The notes: generated from the sequence alone by a model not told the origin. DNA of 64,000 nucleotides from JBBRMG01 sp038230955 (GCA_038230955.1 JBBRMG010000001.1:1-64000), one strand, 5' to 3'; positions 29,172 through 37,377 are shown, numbered from the stretch's first letter. Numbers and translations: made by a program.

Positions 29172-29867
29172 TTATTTCTTCTTTTTATCGTCTACTATTG
29201 GAGCAACAAATAATGGTTTGATAATACCAGTGGACATAATCTTAATCATACCGCCACGAGTACCAGGAATAGCACCACGGACAGCTAATAGATGACGGGC
29301 TTCATCGATCTCTACAATCTGGAGATTCTTTACAGTAACGGCTTGAGTGCCCATGTGACCGGCCATGCGCATGCCCTTACGGACGTGCTGAGGGAAACGT
29401 TGTCCAATGGAACCAACGCTACGAGGTTTGTCGTGACCATGGCTGGCAGGAAAACCGTGAAAACCATGGCGCTTCATAGCCCCGGCAAAGCCGCGGCCTT
29501 TCATGATACCAACGCAATTGACTACTTCACCGACTTGGAAGATTGAGGCATCAATCTTTTTACCCAGTTCATAGTCCGCTACATCGGAAACACGAAATTC
29601 TGTTGTGGCACCAATACCGCTACCCTTAGCAGTAGCTGATTCATTGGACTTCTTCAAATGGCCAACCATTGGCTTGTTATGAGAGCGCTTCCCAGAAACG
29701 GATGCGGACACCCCGACCTGAACAGCAGTATAGCCATCTTTGCCGTCGGCAGTCTTAATCTGAGTAATAAACATTGGAGGCACTTTGACCATAGTAACTG
29801 GAATAACTTCACCTAATTCAGTGAAGTGGGTAGACATATTCATTTTGGTGCCGACAATAAAGTTCAT
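29172..29867 (-). CDS. rplC: 50S ribosomal protein L3
   Basis: 231 aa. GKKIDASIFQVGEVV and the conserved MKRHGFHGFPASHGHDKPRS and GKRMAGH-like region identify L3. Start at 29867 agrees with the family N-terminus. It is preceded by a 200-base spacer with a terminator-like hairpin. Confidence 0.96.
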   Translation of the reverse strand: MNFIVGTKMNMSTHFTELGEVIPVTMVKVPPMFITQIKTADGKDGYTAVQVGVSASVSGKRSHNKPMVGHLKKSNESATAKGSGIGATTEFRVSDVADYELGKKIDASIFQVGEVVNCVGIMKGRGFAGAMKRHGFHGFPASHGHDKPRSVGSIGQRFPQHVRKGMRMAGHMGTQAVTVKNLQIVEIDEARHLLAVRGAIPGTRGGMIKIMSTGIIKPLFVAPIVDDKKKK

Positions 29868-29927
29868 CTAGATTATTTTGGGTTATTCTTGCGTTATTTT
29901 GTTACGTTTGGTTGTGTTTGGAGTATT

Positions 29928-29951
29928 AAAAAAAGTGGAACCTGTCCACTT
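29928..29951 (-). terminator. terminator or attenuator between rpsJ and rplC
   Basis: On the minus strand AGTGGA/TCCACT with a 5-base loop is followed by seven T. An AAAGCTT/AAGCTTT hairpin lies just before it. No promoter is obvious between it and rplC, so full termination would silence the cluster; partial readthrough or regulated attenuation is more likely. Confidence 0.65.
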
Positions 29952-30068
29952 ACCCATAATAAAAGCTTTTTAAGCTTTACTTCGGATAAATGGTTATCTG
30001 GTGGGATTAGCTGGTTAGGCTGGCATCCGTTAAGAACTCACTTATACTTTAAATTGTGTTTAACTCAA

Positions 30069-30392
30069 TTAGCTCATCTTAATTTCCACGTCCACACCAG
30101 CCGGTAAATTGAGGTTGGTCAGTGAATCTACGGTTTTCGGAGTAGCGTCGAAGATGTCGATCATCCGTTTGTGTACCCGCATTTCAAACTGTTCTCGGCT
30201 ATCCTTGAACTTGAAGGTCGCTTTGAGTACGGTGTACTTGGTCTTCTCCGTCGGCAAAGGGACTGGACCAGAAATGGTGGCTCCAGTGCGCTTGGCCGTT
30301 TCTACGATCTGTTTGGCGCTCTGGTCAATCAGTTTATGGTCGTAGGCACGGATTTTGATGCGGATTTTCGGCTTTGCAGCTTCCTTTTCCAT
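30069..30392 (-). CDS. rpsJ: 30S ribosomal protein S10
   Basis: The start at 30392 gives about 107 aa, the family length; the longer frame to 30434 would run into a leader hairpin. [20 protein letters not shown] and [12 protein letters not shown] are S10 signatures. First gene of the cluster. Confidence 0.95.
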   Translation of the reverse strand: MEKEAAKPKIRIKIRAYDHKLIDQSAKQIVETAKRTGATISGPVPLPTEKTKYTVLKATFKFKDSREQFEMRVHKRMIDIFDATPKTVDSLTNLNLPAGVDVEIKMS

Positions 30393-30426
30393 GAGATTCG
30401 TTAGACTGGAATTATAAATTTGTTCC

Positions 30427-30509
30427 CTGAGCAACGCTCAGAAAATACGACTAATACAAATGTATATAGCCATTAGCGGTATTTTAAATCATTATGAATT
30501 AAATGTCAA
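30427..30509 (-). promoter_or_regulatory. promoter and leader hairpin of the S10-spc cluster
   Basis: Minus-strand TTGACA (30504-30509), 17 bases, TAAAAT (30481-30486). A CTGAGC/GCTCAG hairpin sits at 30427-30441, between the promoter and the rpsJ start. Confidence 0.75.
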
Positions 30510-30518
30510 CTATTTATG

Positions 30519-30559
30519 AAAAAGAGGGGTGGTTTTTGCTTGAGAGCAATAACCACCCC
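30519..30559 (-). terminator. intrinsic terminator after the 31225-30596 gene
   Basis: On the minus strand GGGGTGGTT..GCT pairs with AGC..AACCACCCC, followed by TCTTTTT. It insulates the ribosomal promoter just downstream. Confidence 0.85.
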
Positions 30560-30595
30560 ATAGAACTTCACGCATCTTCACGATTCAACGAGGAT

Positions 30596-31225
30596 TTAGA
30601 ACGCCAGACTGTTTTCAAGTCCATGGTCTGGAACGGTCCAGTCCTCAGGCGTCCAATTCTTCGGCATATTCATTTTGACCTTTGTACGACGGTAAACCAA
30701 AATCCATCGTCCGTCGCCAAACGCATTAGACTTTAGAAATACCAACGTTTCAGGCGCCGCGTCCCCTTCTGGGTCCGCCAACCATTCAGCCGTAAATCCT
30801 TTGGCTTGTAATATTGACGCATCGTTTTGCGCATCATCCAGAGGATTTGATGTAACGATTTGATAACCGGCAACAGGGTTACCCAACCTTGTCGATAGTT
30901 CGAGACGAGTAAAGTTCACAATGGTATCGTTCCGTAAAAATGCACGGTCCACTTGAGAACTGTTATCTTTCATGACCGGCACATTGCCGCCGCCATGATT
31001 ATTTAAAACAGTCAGTACAGCAAGCTGCGCTTCCTTAGTCGAAGTTGCTAATATGGCACCGCCGCCATTATCCGGAAACGGTAAGAAATTGCCACCTCGG
31101 AAAAAAGTAACGGTAGAATACACTCCTACCAACGTGAAAAGAAGAATGAACGTTTTTGGCGCAAAACTCTTAACGAGATTACTTTTGAAAGTGCTAAAGA
31201 ATATGATCGCGGACTCCGACCGCAT
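30596..31225 (-). CDS. membrane-anchored hypothetical protein
   Basis: 209 aa with one N-terminal membrane helix (TFILLFTLVGVYSTVTFF) and an exported domain of about 165 residues. No family recognised. It overlaps the end of the CarS-like gene by 32 bases and is the last gene of the PHP-CarS unit. Confidence 0.65.
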   Translation of the reverse strand: MRSESAIIFFSTFKSNLVKSFAPKTFILLFTLVGVYSTVTFFRGGNFLPFPDNGGGAILATSTKEAQLAVLTVLNNHGGGNVPVMKDNSSQVDRAFLRNDTIVNFTRLELSTRLGNPVAGYQIVTSNPLDDAQNDASILQAKGFTAEWLADPEGDAAPETLVFLKSNAFGDGRWILVYRRTKVKMNMPKNWTPEDWTVPDHGLENSLAF

Positions 31226-31757
31226 AACCGACCGAGACTACAACCAAATGGACTACCACGCCACCCACGATAACAATTGCCCAATCACCTATTGAAAACG
31301 TTATATAAAAAGCCACTGCAATTAATGCACCTAGCGTCGAGTCCAGTTGGTCGTAAGGAAACCAAGTCTGTCCCGATGGAATATCTATAGCCCGCTTAAA
31401 AAAACTTTTAATTGCATCCCCAGCTAAGGCGCCAAAGCCGAGCAGAAACCCTAATATTAAAGGGTTGGCAGATTTATAAAACTGCGGTAATTTGTCGGCT
31501 AATGCCGGCCACCCGGTAACCAAAGAAAATTGCAACACAGTAATAATAACCCCGACAATCACTCCAGCTATAAGCCCGCGAATGGTTTTATGATCACCTA
31601 ATACACGGCGGCCACGAATTTTCGCATGAAAATCTAGTGGGTGCGACCATCTGGACAACACAGGCATTTTCGCTACTAATACCGGCGCCATATTAGCAAC
31701 AATGGCTGGCAAAAATAACCAGCATAGAAATGCAAATTCTTTTAGAAAATTATTCAT
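31194..31757 (-). CDS. CarS-like CDP-archaeol synthase family protein
   Basis: 187 aa with five membrane helices. GRRVLGDHKTIRG near residue 50 and LAGDAIKSFFKR near 118 are the cytosolic loops of the CarS/DUF46 family, which adds CDP to lipid alkyl or acyl glycerol phosphate. The start overlaps the stop of the PHP gene by eight bases. A CDP-alcohol phosphatidyltransferase is encoded next door on the other strand, which would consume such a CDP-lipid. Whether the lipid is archaeal-like or bacterial cannot be told from sequence. Confidence 0.85.
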   Translation of the reverse strand: MNNFLKEFAFLCWLFLPAIVANMAPVLVAKMPVLSRWSHPLDFHAKIRGRRVLGDHKTIRGLIAGVIVGVIITVLQFSLVTGWPALADKLPQFYKSANPLILGFLLGFGALAGDAIKSFFKRAIDIPSGQTWFPYDQLDSTLGALIAVAFYITFSIGDWAIVIVGGVVVHLVVVSVGYAVGVRDHIL

Positions 31758-32412
31758 ATGAGATTAAACCCAATCTTTTTTTCCATCTATTAATAGTAGG
31801 GTACAAATAAGCAGACAAGGGTGAATACTCCATCACTAAGTGGGCCTGCGCCAACTGCCCTAACAAATTAGTTCGAGTCGGCGGCTCCGCCAACTCTGTA
31901 TACGCAGTACCCAAACCACTTTGCCCATGAGCATCACTCGAACTGGCAACAACAATATTGTACACTCGTGCAAACTCCACTGCCATATTATATTTGCCTC
32001 GACCCCACCCACGACTATTAAACGCTTCGACAATATCTATGCCGGAGTGATGCTGTTCCAAGTCAGCCTTGTTTAAGCTGTGCCGCCCCAGCTCAAATGG
32101 ATGGGGAATGTACACCAACCCATCTTGTTCTTTAATAGAGCTAATTGTCTCCCCCACCGACAAACCCGCGGGAATTCGTTCCGATAAGTAGAGTCCAATA
32201 ATTTCTCCACCTAAACTCAAAATTTCTTCACCAATAATAATCTGATCCCCAATTTTATTGCGTAGGCTCACAGCATTACGAATCTCCTCATGATCTGTAA
32301 TAGCAATGTAATTCAACTGGCCAGCCGCCAATATACTGGAATACTCAAAAGCTTGCACTCCCCCATCCTGTGATACAATTGAGTGGGTATGAAAATCTAC
32401 TTTAAATGACAT
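31750..32412 (-). CDS. PHP-domain metal-dependent phosphoesterase
   Basis: The start at 32412 (MSFKVDFHTHS) is chosen over 32496, which would lie inside the divergent gene. About 220 aa. FHTHS, ITDHEE, YIPHPFE and SSDAHG supply the PHP metal ligands. Similar small PHP proteins hydrolyse phosphates on nucleotides, sugars or lipids; the substrate here is unknown. Translationally coupled to CarS. Confidence 0.85.
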   Translation of the reverse strand: MSFKVDFHTHSIVSQDGGVQAFEYSSILAAGQLNYIAITDHEEIRNAVSLRNKIGDQIIIGEEILSLGGEIIGLYLSERIPAGLSVGETISSIKEQDGLVYIPHPFELGRHSLNKADLEQHHSGIDIVEAFNSRGWGRGKYNMAVEFARVYNIVVASSSDAHGQSGLGTAYTELAEPPTRTNLLGQLAQAHLVMEYSPLSAYLYPTINRWKKRLGLISYE

Positions 32413-33007
32413 GTTAAAATATTTAAAACCATATACCGAATCTGCTTTGCAGAAATTGTTAAGGCATGCGCCTCGCATCAATCCGAATATTATCACGATA
32501 GCGGGCTTATTACCACCTATCTTTTTTATGTACTTTTTAATTCAGGGTCGATACGGCTGGGCCATACTGTTTTTCTTTGGCGCTTTGCTCGATTTAATAG
32601 ATGGGGCTTATGCTCGCATGACCCATCAGGACACAAAATTTGGAGCAGTATTGGACGCCAGTCTCGACCGAATATCTGATGCAATTATTATCACTGCTTT
32701 TGGGTTTGCTGGGTTAGTTAGTTGGTGGTTATGCGTGGCATTGCTTACAGCGTCCGTCACTATTAGCTACATCAAAGCGCGGGGCGAAGTTTACGCGCCG
32801 AGAGCCAAAGCATTATCCGTCGGACCCATTGAACGGGCCGAACGGTTGGCATTACTTGCTCTGGGCTTAATTTTATTGGCACTATTCACCAACCGAGAAG
32901 CAGGCCACACAATTTTATACTATGATTTTGTCATTCTCATTGTACTTTCGAGCATAACAGTTATCCGACGCTTACTAGCAGCACATAAAATTCTGGCTGG
33001 GAAATAA
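32411..33007 (+). CDS. CDP-alcohol phosphatidyltransferase family protein
   Basis: 198 aa, about six membrane helices. DLIDGAYAR..GAVLDASLDR is the invariant D(x2)DG(x2)AR(x8)G(x3)D(x3)D motif that binds two metals and the CDP-lipid. It swaps CMP for an alcohol (glycerol phosphate or inositol phosphate are typical). The ATG overlaps the start of the divergent PHP gene: both lie in one CATG at 32410-32413. No ribosome site is visible, so leaderless translation is likely. Confidence 0.9.
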   Translation: MLKYLKPYTESALQKLLRHAPRINPNIITIAGLLPPIFFMYFLIQGRYGWAILFFFGALLDLIDGAYARMTHQDTKFGAVLDASLDRISDAIIITAFGFAGLVSWWLCVALLTASVTISYIKARGEVYAPRAKALSVGPIERAERLALLALGLILLALFTNREAGHTILYYDFVILIVLSSITVIRRLLAAHKILAGK

Positions 33008-33038
33008 AAAAATGGGGCAAACAAAATTGTTCACCCCA
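33006..33038 (-). terminator. terminator after the 33662-33067 gene
   Basis: On the minus strand TGGGG.GAACAA pairs with TTGTTTG.CCCA, followed by seven T. No T-run on the plus side. Confidence 0.75.
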
Positions 33039-33066
33039 CAAAACTGCAAAAATTTTTGATTACCTG

Positions 33067-33662
33067 CTAGTTAAATCGCATTGTTGCTACGGGACTATTG
33101 TTAAAATCAATAGCTTTACGGATCTGATACGACAACGCATTCGTTGTCAGGTCAATGACGTCATTGCCCGCCCAAACATTAATGCCTGAATTCTCTTGTG
33201 CAAGTGGCCTCCACATCATGCGCAACAAATTATTGTAAGGCCTCAATTCATCGCACAGGTCAAACACTGCTTTTTATCCGTTTTATAAAGCAGCGATACG
33301 GAATGCACTCGATTGATAGTACGCGGCATTGAAGATTTAAGCATGTTTAGATTTCTGGCTAATGCCTCGCCCATATATGGACCCACGTCACCAGAAATTG
33401 CCACGATGCCGCCTATGTGAGCCTGAGCGATATTGCTAAAAATATTGGCCACTCTACCAGTTTCATAAATCATGACATTACAGGTCCGAAGATTGTTTTT
33501 GTATTTGACTCCCTCTTGCTCGAGCAATTTAATCATCTCTTTAGGGGCTGTTTCATTACCCAAACATGCAACCACATTTAAGTTTAAAACCAACAGCTTT
33601 CTAACTAATAGATACAAGAACATGTCAGCCTCGTATCCAAAGATTACAACTGGATTGTTCAT
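33067..33662 (-). pseudogene. frameshifted paralog of the 34296 gene
   Basis: Two consecutive frames (33662-33243 and 33267-33067) together match the full-length neighbour: start IIFA/VIFGYEA, middle GGIV(x)I.GDVGPY, end WHGLAKNSPGIAYIG against WRPLAQENSGINVWAG. They join at a run of five A (33271-33275 on the plus strand as T). One extra A would restore a single frame, as would a -1 slip on AAAAAG. A strong GGAGGTG site precedes the ATG, so the first part is surely translated. Sequencing error, true decay and programmed frameshifting are all open. Confidence 0.65.
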
Positions 33663-33717
33663 TGATGCACCTCCACAGAATTGTCATCCAAATTTAGAAC
33701 TTAATACAGATCCAAGA

Positions 33718-34296
33718 TTATACAGCACCGACCGTTTCGGCGTTTTTTCTTGTTATTGCCACATCGACCAAACTTGCAATGCTATCAACCGAGTCAGCGC
33801 TACCAATGTAAGCAATGCCGGGAGAGTTCTTGGCAAGACCATGCCATATGGCTTTCATTTTTGGGTTCAAAAATTGCTGGTGCGCCCTTATCTCGCCAAT
33901 AATTTTTTCGCCCATCAAAGCAATAACACAGACAACAGCAATTTCGGACACGGTTTTAGGAAGCATGCCTCTGTTAAAATTGACATTATCCACCAAAGCC
34001 AATTCCGAATAGCCACCCCGACCAACCACACCTATTATGCCGCCCAGCGAAACCGGATTACCCATGTAACGGAACAACTCCTTGATTCTTTCTCTGTCAA
34101 TAATGTGGGCAAATTGGATATCCAGATTACCCCCATAGGACTCCTTGTTTTCGTAGAACAAGCCGTCCAACTGAGTCTTGGCAAGCTCACTGGCCATACA
34201 AACAACGACTTGGCGATTATAGCTCAACAGCTTAACCACCAAGCAAAATAACAAATTTGTCGCCTCGCTGGCGAAAATTATAATTGGATCTTTCAT
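33718..34296 (-). CDS. hypothetical protein, paralog of 33662-33067
   Basis: The start at 34296 has GGAGG five bases upstream, better than the ATG at 34323. About 192 aa. A beta-alpha-beta N-terminus (IIIFASEATNLLFCLVVKLL, VVVCMAS) and a glycine-rich GGIIGVVGRGGYSE suggest a Rossmann-like nucleotide-binding fold, possibly SDR- or NAD-related, but no catalytic set is certain. Tandem duplicate with the gene that follows. Confidence 0.65.
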   Translation of the reverse strand: MKDPIIIFASEATNLLFCLVVKLLSYNRQVVVCMASELAKTQLDGLFYENKESYGGNLDIQFAHIIDRERIKELFRYMGNPVSLGGIIGVVGRGGYSELALVDNVNFNRGMLPKTVSEIAVVCVIALMGEKIIGEIRAHQQFLNPKMKAIWHGLAKNSPGIAYIGSADSVDSIASLVDVAITRKNAETVGAV

Positions 34297-34380
34297 CTTT
34301 TCCTCCCGAAAATTTTTTACCAAAATTTAAACCACCAGTCATCCTACCTCAAAACCCGAAATTAATCAAGCCTAGCAATA

Positions 34381-34407
34381 AAAAAAGACCCCCTTACGGA
34401 GGCCTTT
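34381..34407 (-). terminator. intrinsic terminator of tuf
   Basis: On the minus strand AAGGCCTCC pairs with GGGGGTCTT around GTAA, followed by seven T. Confidence 0.85.
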
Positions 34408-34442
34408 TAAATATAAGATTTACCTAGTAACTGCGAAAAGAA

Positions 34443-35630
34443 TTACTTAGTAATTTTGACTACCACGCCGGCACCAACTGTGCGGCCACCTTCGCGAATA
34501 GCAAACTTACCTTTTTCTTCCAAAGCGATCGGAGTGATCAACTTGACGGTAACAGTAACTGTATCGCCAGGCATAACCATTTCCTGACCATCAGGAAGGA
34601 TGACTTCACCAGTCACGTCGGTTGTACGAACGTAGAACTGAGGTTTGTAACCTTTGAAGAATGGAGTGTGACGTCCACCTTCTTCTTTGGTCAAAACATA
34701 AATTTCAGCATCGAATTCAGTATGAGGAGTAATAGAACCTGGCTTGGCCAAAACCTGACCACGTTCTACTTCTTCTTTCTTGATACCACGGAGCAACAAA
34801 CCAGCGTTGTCACCGGCCATACCGGAATCCAACTGCTTGTTAAACATTTCAATACCAGTCACAACAGTCTTAGTAGTTGGGCGAATACCGACGATTTCAA
34901 CATCATTGTTGATGTTAATTTCACCACGTTCAATACGACCAGTAACTACAGTACCACGACCTTCAATAGTGAAGATGTCTTCGATAGGCATGAGGAAAGG
35001 AAGATCTGTAGCACGAACTGGATCTGGAATAAATGTGTCCAAAGCATCCATTAACTTATGAATAGATGGTTCGCCCAAGTCAGATGTGTCGCCTTCCAAA
35101 GCTTTCAAAGCGGAACCACGGATAACCGGAGTATCCTTACCTGGGAATTCATACTTGGTCAAAAGATCACGAATTTCTTCTTCAACTAAATCAAGAAGTT
35201 CTGCGTCTTGCACCATATCACACTTGTTCATGTAAACAACGATGTGAGGCACACCAACTTGCTTAGCAAGCAAGATGTGTTCACGGGTCTGAGGCATAGG
35301 ACCATCAGTAGCGGAGACTACGAGGATAGCGCCATCCATTTGAGCCGCACCGGTAATCATATTCTTAATGTAGTCGGCGTGACCAGGACAGTCAACGTGA
35401 GCGTAGTGACGCTTGGCTGTTTCGTATTCTGCGTGTGAGGTATTAATCGTAATACCACGGGCCTTTTCTTCAGGGGCGTTGTCAATGCTCGAGTAATCGC
35501 GAGCTTTGGCGCCACCGGTCTTGGCCAATACCGTTGTGATAGCCGCAGTCAAAGTGGTCTTACCGTGGTCAACGTGACCAATGGTACCGACGTTAACGTG
35601 CGTCTTGGAACGGTCAAACTTTTCTGCCAT
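34443..35630 (-). CDS. tuf: elongation factor Tu
   Basis: 395 aa, full length. [10 protein letters not shown] (P-loop), DCPGHADY (G3), NKCD (G4) and SALKAL (G5) are intact, with domains 2 and 3 following. Delivers aminoacyl-tRNA to the ribosome. It stands alone here, not next to fusA, with its own promoter, structured leader and terminator. Confidence 0.98.
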   Translation of the reverse strand: MAEKFDRSKTHVNVGTIGHVDHGKTTLTAAITTVLAKTGGAKARDYSSIDNAPEEKARGITINTSHAEYETAKRHYAHVDCPGHADYIKNMITGAAQMDGAILVVSATDGPMPQTREHILLAKQVGVPHIVVYMNKCDMVQDAELLDLVEEEIRDLLTKYEFPGKDTPVIRGSALKALEGDTSDLGEPSIHKLMDALDTFIPDPVRATDLPFLMPIEDIFTIEGRGTVVTGRIERGEININNDVEIVGIRPTTKTVVTGIEMFNKQLDSGMAGDNAGLLLRGIKKEEVERGQVLAKPGSITPHTEFDAEIYVLTKEEGGRHTPFFKGYKPQFYVRTTDVTGEVILPDGQEMVMPGDTVTVTVKLITPIALEEKGKFAIREGGRTVGAGVVVKITK

Positions 35631-35851
35631 GTGTTCGTACCTTTCTTGCTGACTACAAAGTAGCGCAGCGATTCACCCGAGATGTCCCTCTCTCCATCCC
35701 CTCTGCCGGCCACCTTAACACATTATAGTGTCGAGTGGCATCGAGGAGGTAAAGAGAGGGTATCTCTTTTTTTCCTGCTGGAATCCAGAGTGAATAATTA
35801 ATTATTGATAGACAAAAATATGACGGCAAAATACATTGCCAGTCAAGAGTT
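35631..35851 (-). promoter_or_regulatory. structured 5' leader of tuf
   Basis: About 215 bases from the predicted transcription start to the ATG. The segment about 35682-35762 can fold into one long imperfect hairpin: CCCTCTCT with AGAGAGGG at the base, then CCTC/GAGG, GCCAC/GTGGC and an inner CACTATAATGTG palindrome. An apparent 75-codon frame here is not supported by a ribosome site. No known leader motif recognised. Confidence 0.5.
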
Positions 35852-35880
35852 ATTATAATGAGATACCCACCAGCCGTCAA
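35852..35880 (-). promoter_or_regulatory. promoter of tuf
   Basis: Minus-strand TTGACG (35875-35880), 17 bases, TATAAT (35852-35857). Confidence 0.8.
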
Positions 35881-35930
35881 GTTTTAGGATGATTCGCCCA
35901 ATCCCCCGCGCCATGGTAAATTACCATAGT

Positions 35931-36407
35931 ATGAATAATGAACCAACGACCAAAATTCTTATCGCCTACAGCACTCTAACCAATAATACGGCCGATGCCG
36001 CCACGGCTCTTCATGAGTCCTTGCGAACAGACTTTCCGGCGCGAATTTTTGAGCTACTTAATATAATCGATATAACTATTGCCCAATTCGCCAATTACGA
36101 CTTGGTTATTTTTGGTTCGCCCACCTGGGACGATGGTCCGACTGGCGACACCGAAGCTCTACTCCAAAACCTCGAGGCAACAAAGCCAGATTTGTCCGGT
36201 CAAAAATTTGCCCTATTTGGCTTGGGTGATAAATCTTACGAACCATTCTTCTGCGCCTCTATCTATGAAGTGAAGAAACAATTTGAGAAATATGGCGCAC
36301 ATGTTTTTGCCGATGTCCATACAATTGACGGCTACCCAATTGATACATTACTAGCCGAACTCGCTCAGTGGGGCAAAACTGTTATTGCAAATATAAATAA
36401 GATATAA
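35931..36407 (+). CDS. flavodoxin
   Basis: The start at 35931 (MNNEPTTKILIAYSTLT) matches the family; the upstream in-frame ATG at 35889 would add a non-conserved stretch. About 158 aa. YSTLTNNTAD is the phosphate loop for FMN, and FGSPTWDDG and FGLGDKSYEPFF are the two ring-binding loops. Small FMN electron carrier. No ribosome site is evident. Its partner reductase is not in the window. Confidence 0.9.
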   Translation: MNNEPTTKILIAYSTLTNNTADAATALHESLRTDFPARIFELLNIIDITIAQFANYDLVIFGSPTWDDGPTGDTEALLQNLEATKPDLSGQKFALFGLGDKSYEPFFCASIYEVKKQFEKYGAHVFADVHTIDGYPIDTLLAELAQWGKTVIANINKI

Positions 36408-36468
36408 ACTAAACTTTACTTTTTATTTAGGGGAATTTGATAGGCGTTTGTGTACCATAAATTTGCGT

Positions 36469-36544
36469 GGGCCAGTCGTCTAACTAGTTAGGACAGGTCC
36501 TTGTCAAAGATCAAACCCGGGTGCAAGACCCGGCTGGTCCACCA
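36469..36544 (+). tRNA. tRNA-Asp(GTC), with unusual features
   Basis: GGGCCAG pairs with CTGGTCC; the D arm is GTCT/GGAC; the anticodon loop TTGTCAA has GTC at 36503-36505; the T stem is CCGGG/CCCGG; discriminator A and encoded CCA. Odd points: a C-A mismatch closes the anticodon loop, the T loop is TGCAAGA (G where TTC normally has its second T), and the discriminator is A although bacterial tRNA-Asp normally has G. It may be a working but divergent tRNA or a decaying one. Confidence 0.8.
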
Positions 36545-36549
36545 TTGAC

Positions 36550-36577
36550 TTGACATGGTAGCAAGTCGTGCTAGAAT
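36550..36577 (+). promoter_or_regulatory. promoter of the candidate small RNA
   Basis: TTGACA at 36550-36555, 16-base spacer, TAGAAT at 36572-36577. It lies six bases after the tRNA CCA end and points the same way. The expected start is near 36584. Confidence 0.65.
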
Positions 36578-36583
36578 AATAGT

Positions 36584-36655
36584 ACTTTGACAAGGATCAT
36601 GGGTATAGAAACTTGCACCCAAAAAAAACAGCTCTCAGAAATGAGAGCTGTTTTT
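36584..36655 (+). ncRNA. candidate small RNA with complementarity to the adjacent tRNA-Asp
   Basis: A promoter, about 72 bases and a terminator with no plausible coding frame. The 5' end contains CTTTGACAAGGA (36585-36596), the exact complement of the tRNA anticodon-arm segment 36498-36509. CTTGCACCC (36612-36620) is the exact complement of 36519-36527 in the T arm. Between lies a TGGGT/ACCCA hairpin, then an A-rich spacer and the terminator stem: the layout of a bacterial regulatory RNA. Function inferred, not shown. Confidence 0.5.
36621..36655. terminator. bidirectional intrinsic terminator
   Basis: AACAGCTCTCA pairs with TGAGAGCTGTT. Five T follow on the plus strand and eight on the minus strand, so it ends the small RNA and also the converging 37009-36674 gene. 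Confidence 0.85.
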
Positions 36656-36673
36656 GTATCCCTTATTATCTTT

Positions 36674-37009
36674 CTAGATATCTTCAAACTCAGTTTGAAT
36701 GGCTTCGTCATCACCGCTACCGTAATCAAAATTAGGATCCATGACTTCGGCGCGCAAATCTACCCTCTGTGGTTTTGGGCTACTAGTGTATGTGTTGGGC
36801 ATGATCGGCGCTTCAGCCAACTGAGCTTCAGTAATTTGCCGATTTATACTCTCAATGTCTTCTATCTGATGTTTTAATTTACCCAACAATAAACGCTCAT
36901 ACTCATCAACACCCAAAATGACTAACTTAATATCGCCAGACTCGTCCATAATGAATGTTTTGCCAGTGTCGTTCTGAACTAGTTTTATAATATCTTGTAG
37001 AGAGGTCAT
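36674..37009 (-). CDS. Phd-like hypothetical protein
   Basis: 111 aa. The N-terminal half (TGKTFIMDESGDIKLVILGV then DEYERLL) resembles the Phd/YefM antitoxin N-domain pattern often seen in stand-alone CPR proteins. The rest is acidic and probably disordered. No toxin gene is adjacent, so an antitoxin role is doubtful. Confidence 0.65.
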   Translation of the reverse strand: MTSLQDIIKLVQNDTGKTFIMDESGDIKLVILGVDEYERLLLGKLKHQIEDIESINRQITEAQLAEAPIMPNTYTSSPKPQRVDLRAEVMDPNFDYGSGDDEAIQTEFEDI

Positions 37010-37092
37010 ATATTGACAAATGAATTAGTGTCCCCTATTATATCCTATAACCTCAGAAGGTTCAATGCAGAAAAAACGAAGGAGATATCGCA

Positions 37093-37314
37093 ATGGCAAC
37101 ATATTTTGTTAGTGGACAACACGTTAAATCAATTCCTGGATTTGGCAACACACCAAACCCTTCTCACTTCGAGATAATCATTGAAGGACCAATAATAAGA
37201 TCCCAATCGGACTACCAGACTCATATTCGAGACCAGGTTGTCGATAAGCTTGACCTCGATACAAGCAAGGATCTTCTGTGGATTAAAACCTGCAATGTCC
37301 TCTTTAAGACATAG
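37093..37314 (+). CDS. small hypothetical protein
   Basis: 73 aa, with AGGAGAT nine bases before the ATG and a strong terminator after the stop, so it is a real monocistronic gene. Mixed alpha/beta, no Cys, no membrane helix. No family recognised. Confidence 0.7.
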   Translation: MATYFVSGQHVKSIPGFGNTPNPSHFEIIIEGPIIRSQSDYQTHIRDQVVDKLDLDTSKDLLWIKTCNVLFKT

Positions 37315-37339
37315 CTATTTGCTTGTTGATTACCAAAAA

Positions 37340-37377
37340 CGCCGCCCGGACCAAAATCCGAGCGGCATCTTTTTTTA
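37340..37377. terminator. bidirectional terminator between the 37093 gene and fusA
   Basis: GCCGCCCGGA pairs with TCCGAGCGGC. Seven T follow on the plus strand and five on the minus strand, so it may serve both the small gene and the converging fusA transcript. Confidence 0.8.

Noticed and set aside
29199..29215. CTATTGGAGCAAC inside rplC as another hairpin-element copy
   Set aside because: No pairing partner or GUCGC side nearby; it is coding sequence.
30503..31295. Plus-strand frames opposite the 30596 and CarS-like genes
   Set aside because: Shadows of minus-strand genes with clear protein signals.
33067..33267. 66-codon frame as an independent small gene
   Set aside because: It is the second half of the frameshifted paralog; its sequence continues the upstream frame.
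35653..35880. 75-codon frame upstream of tuf
   Set aside because: It covers the tuf promoter and leader hairpin, has no ribosome site and an unlikely composition.
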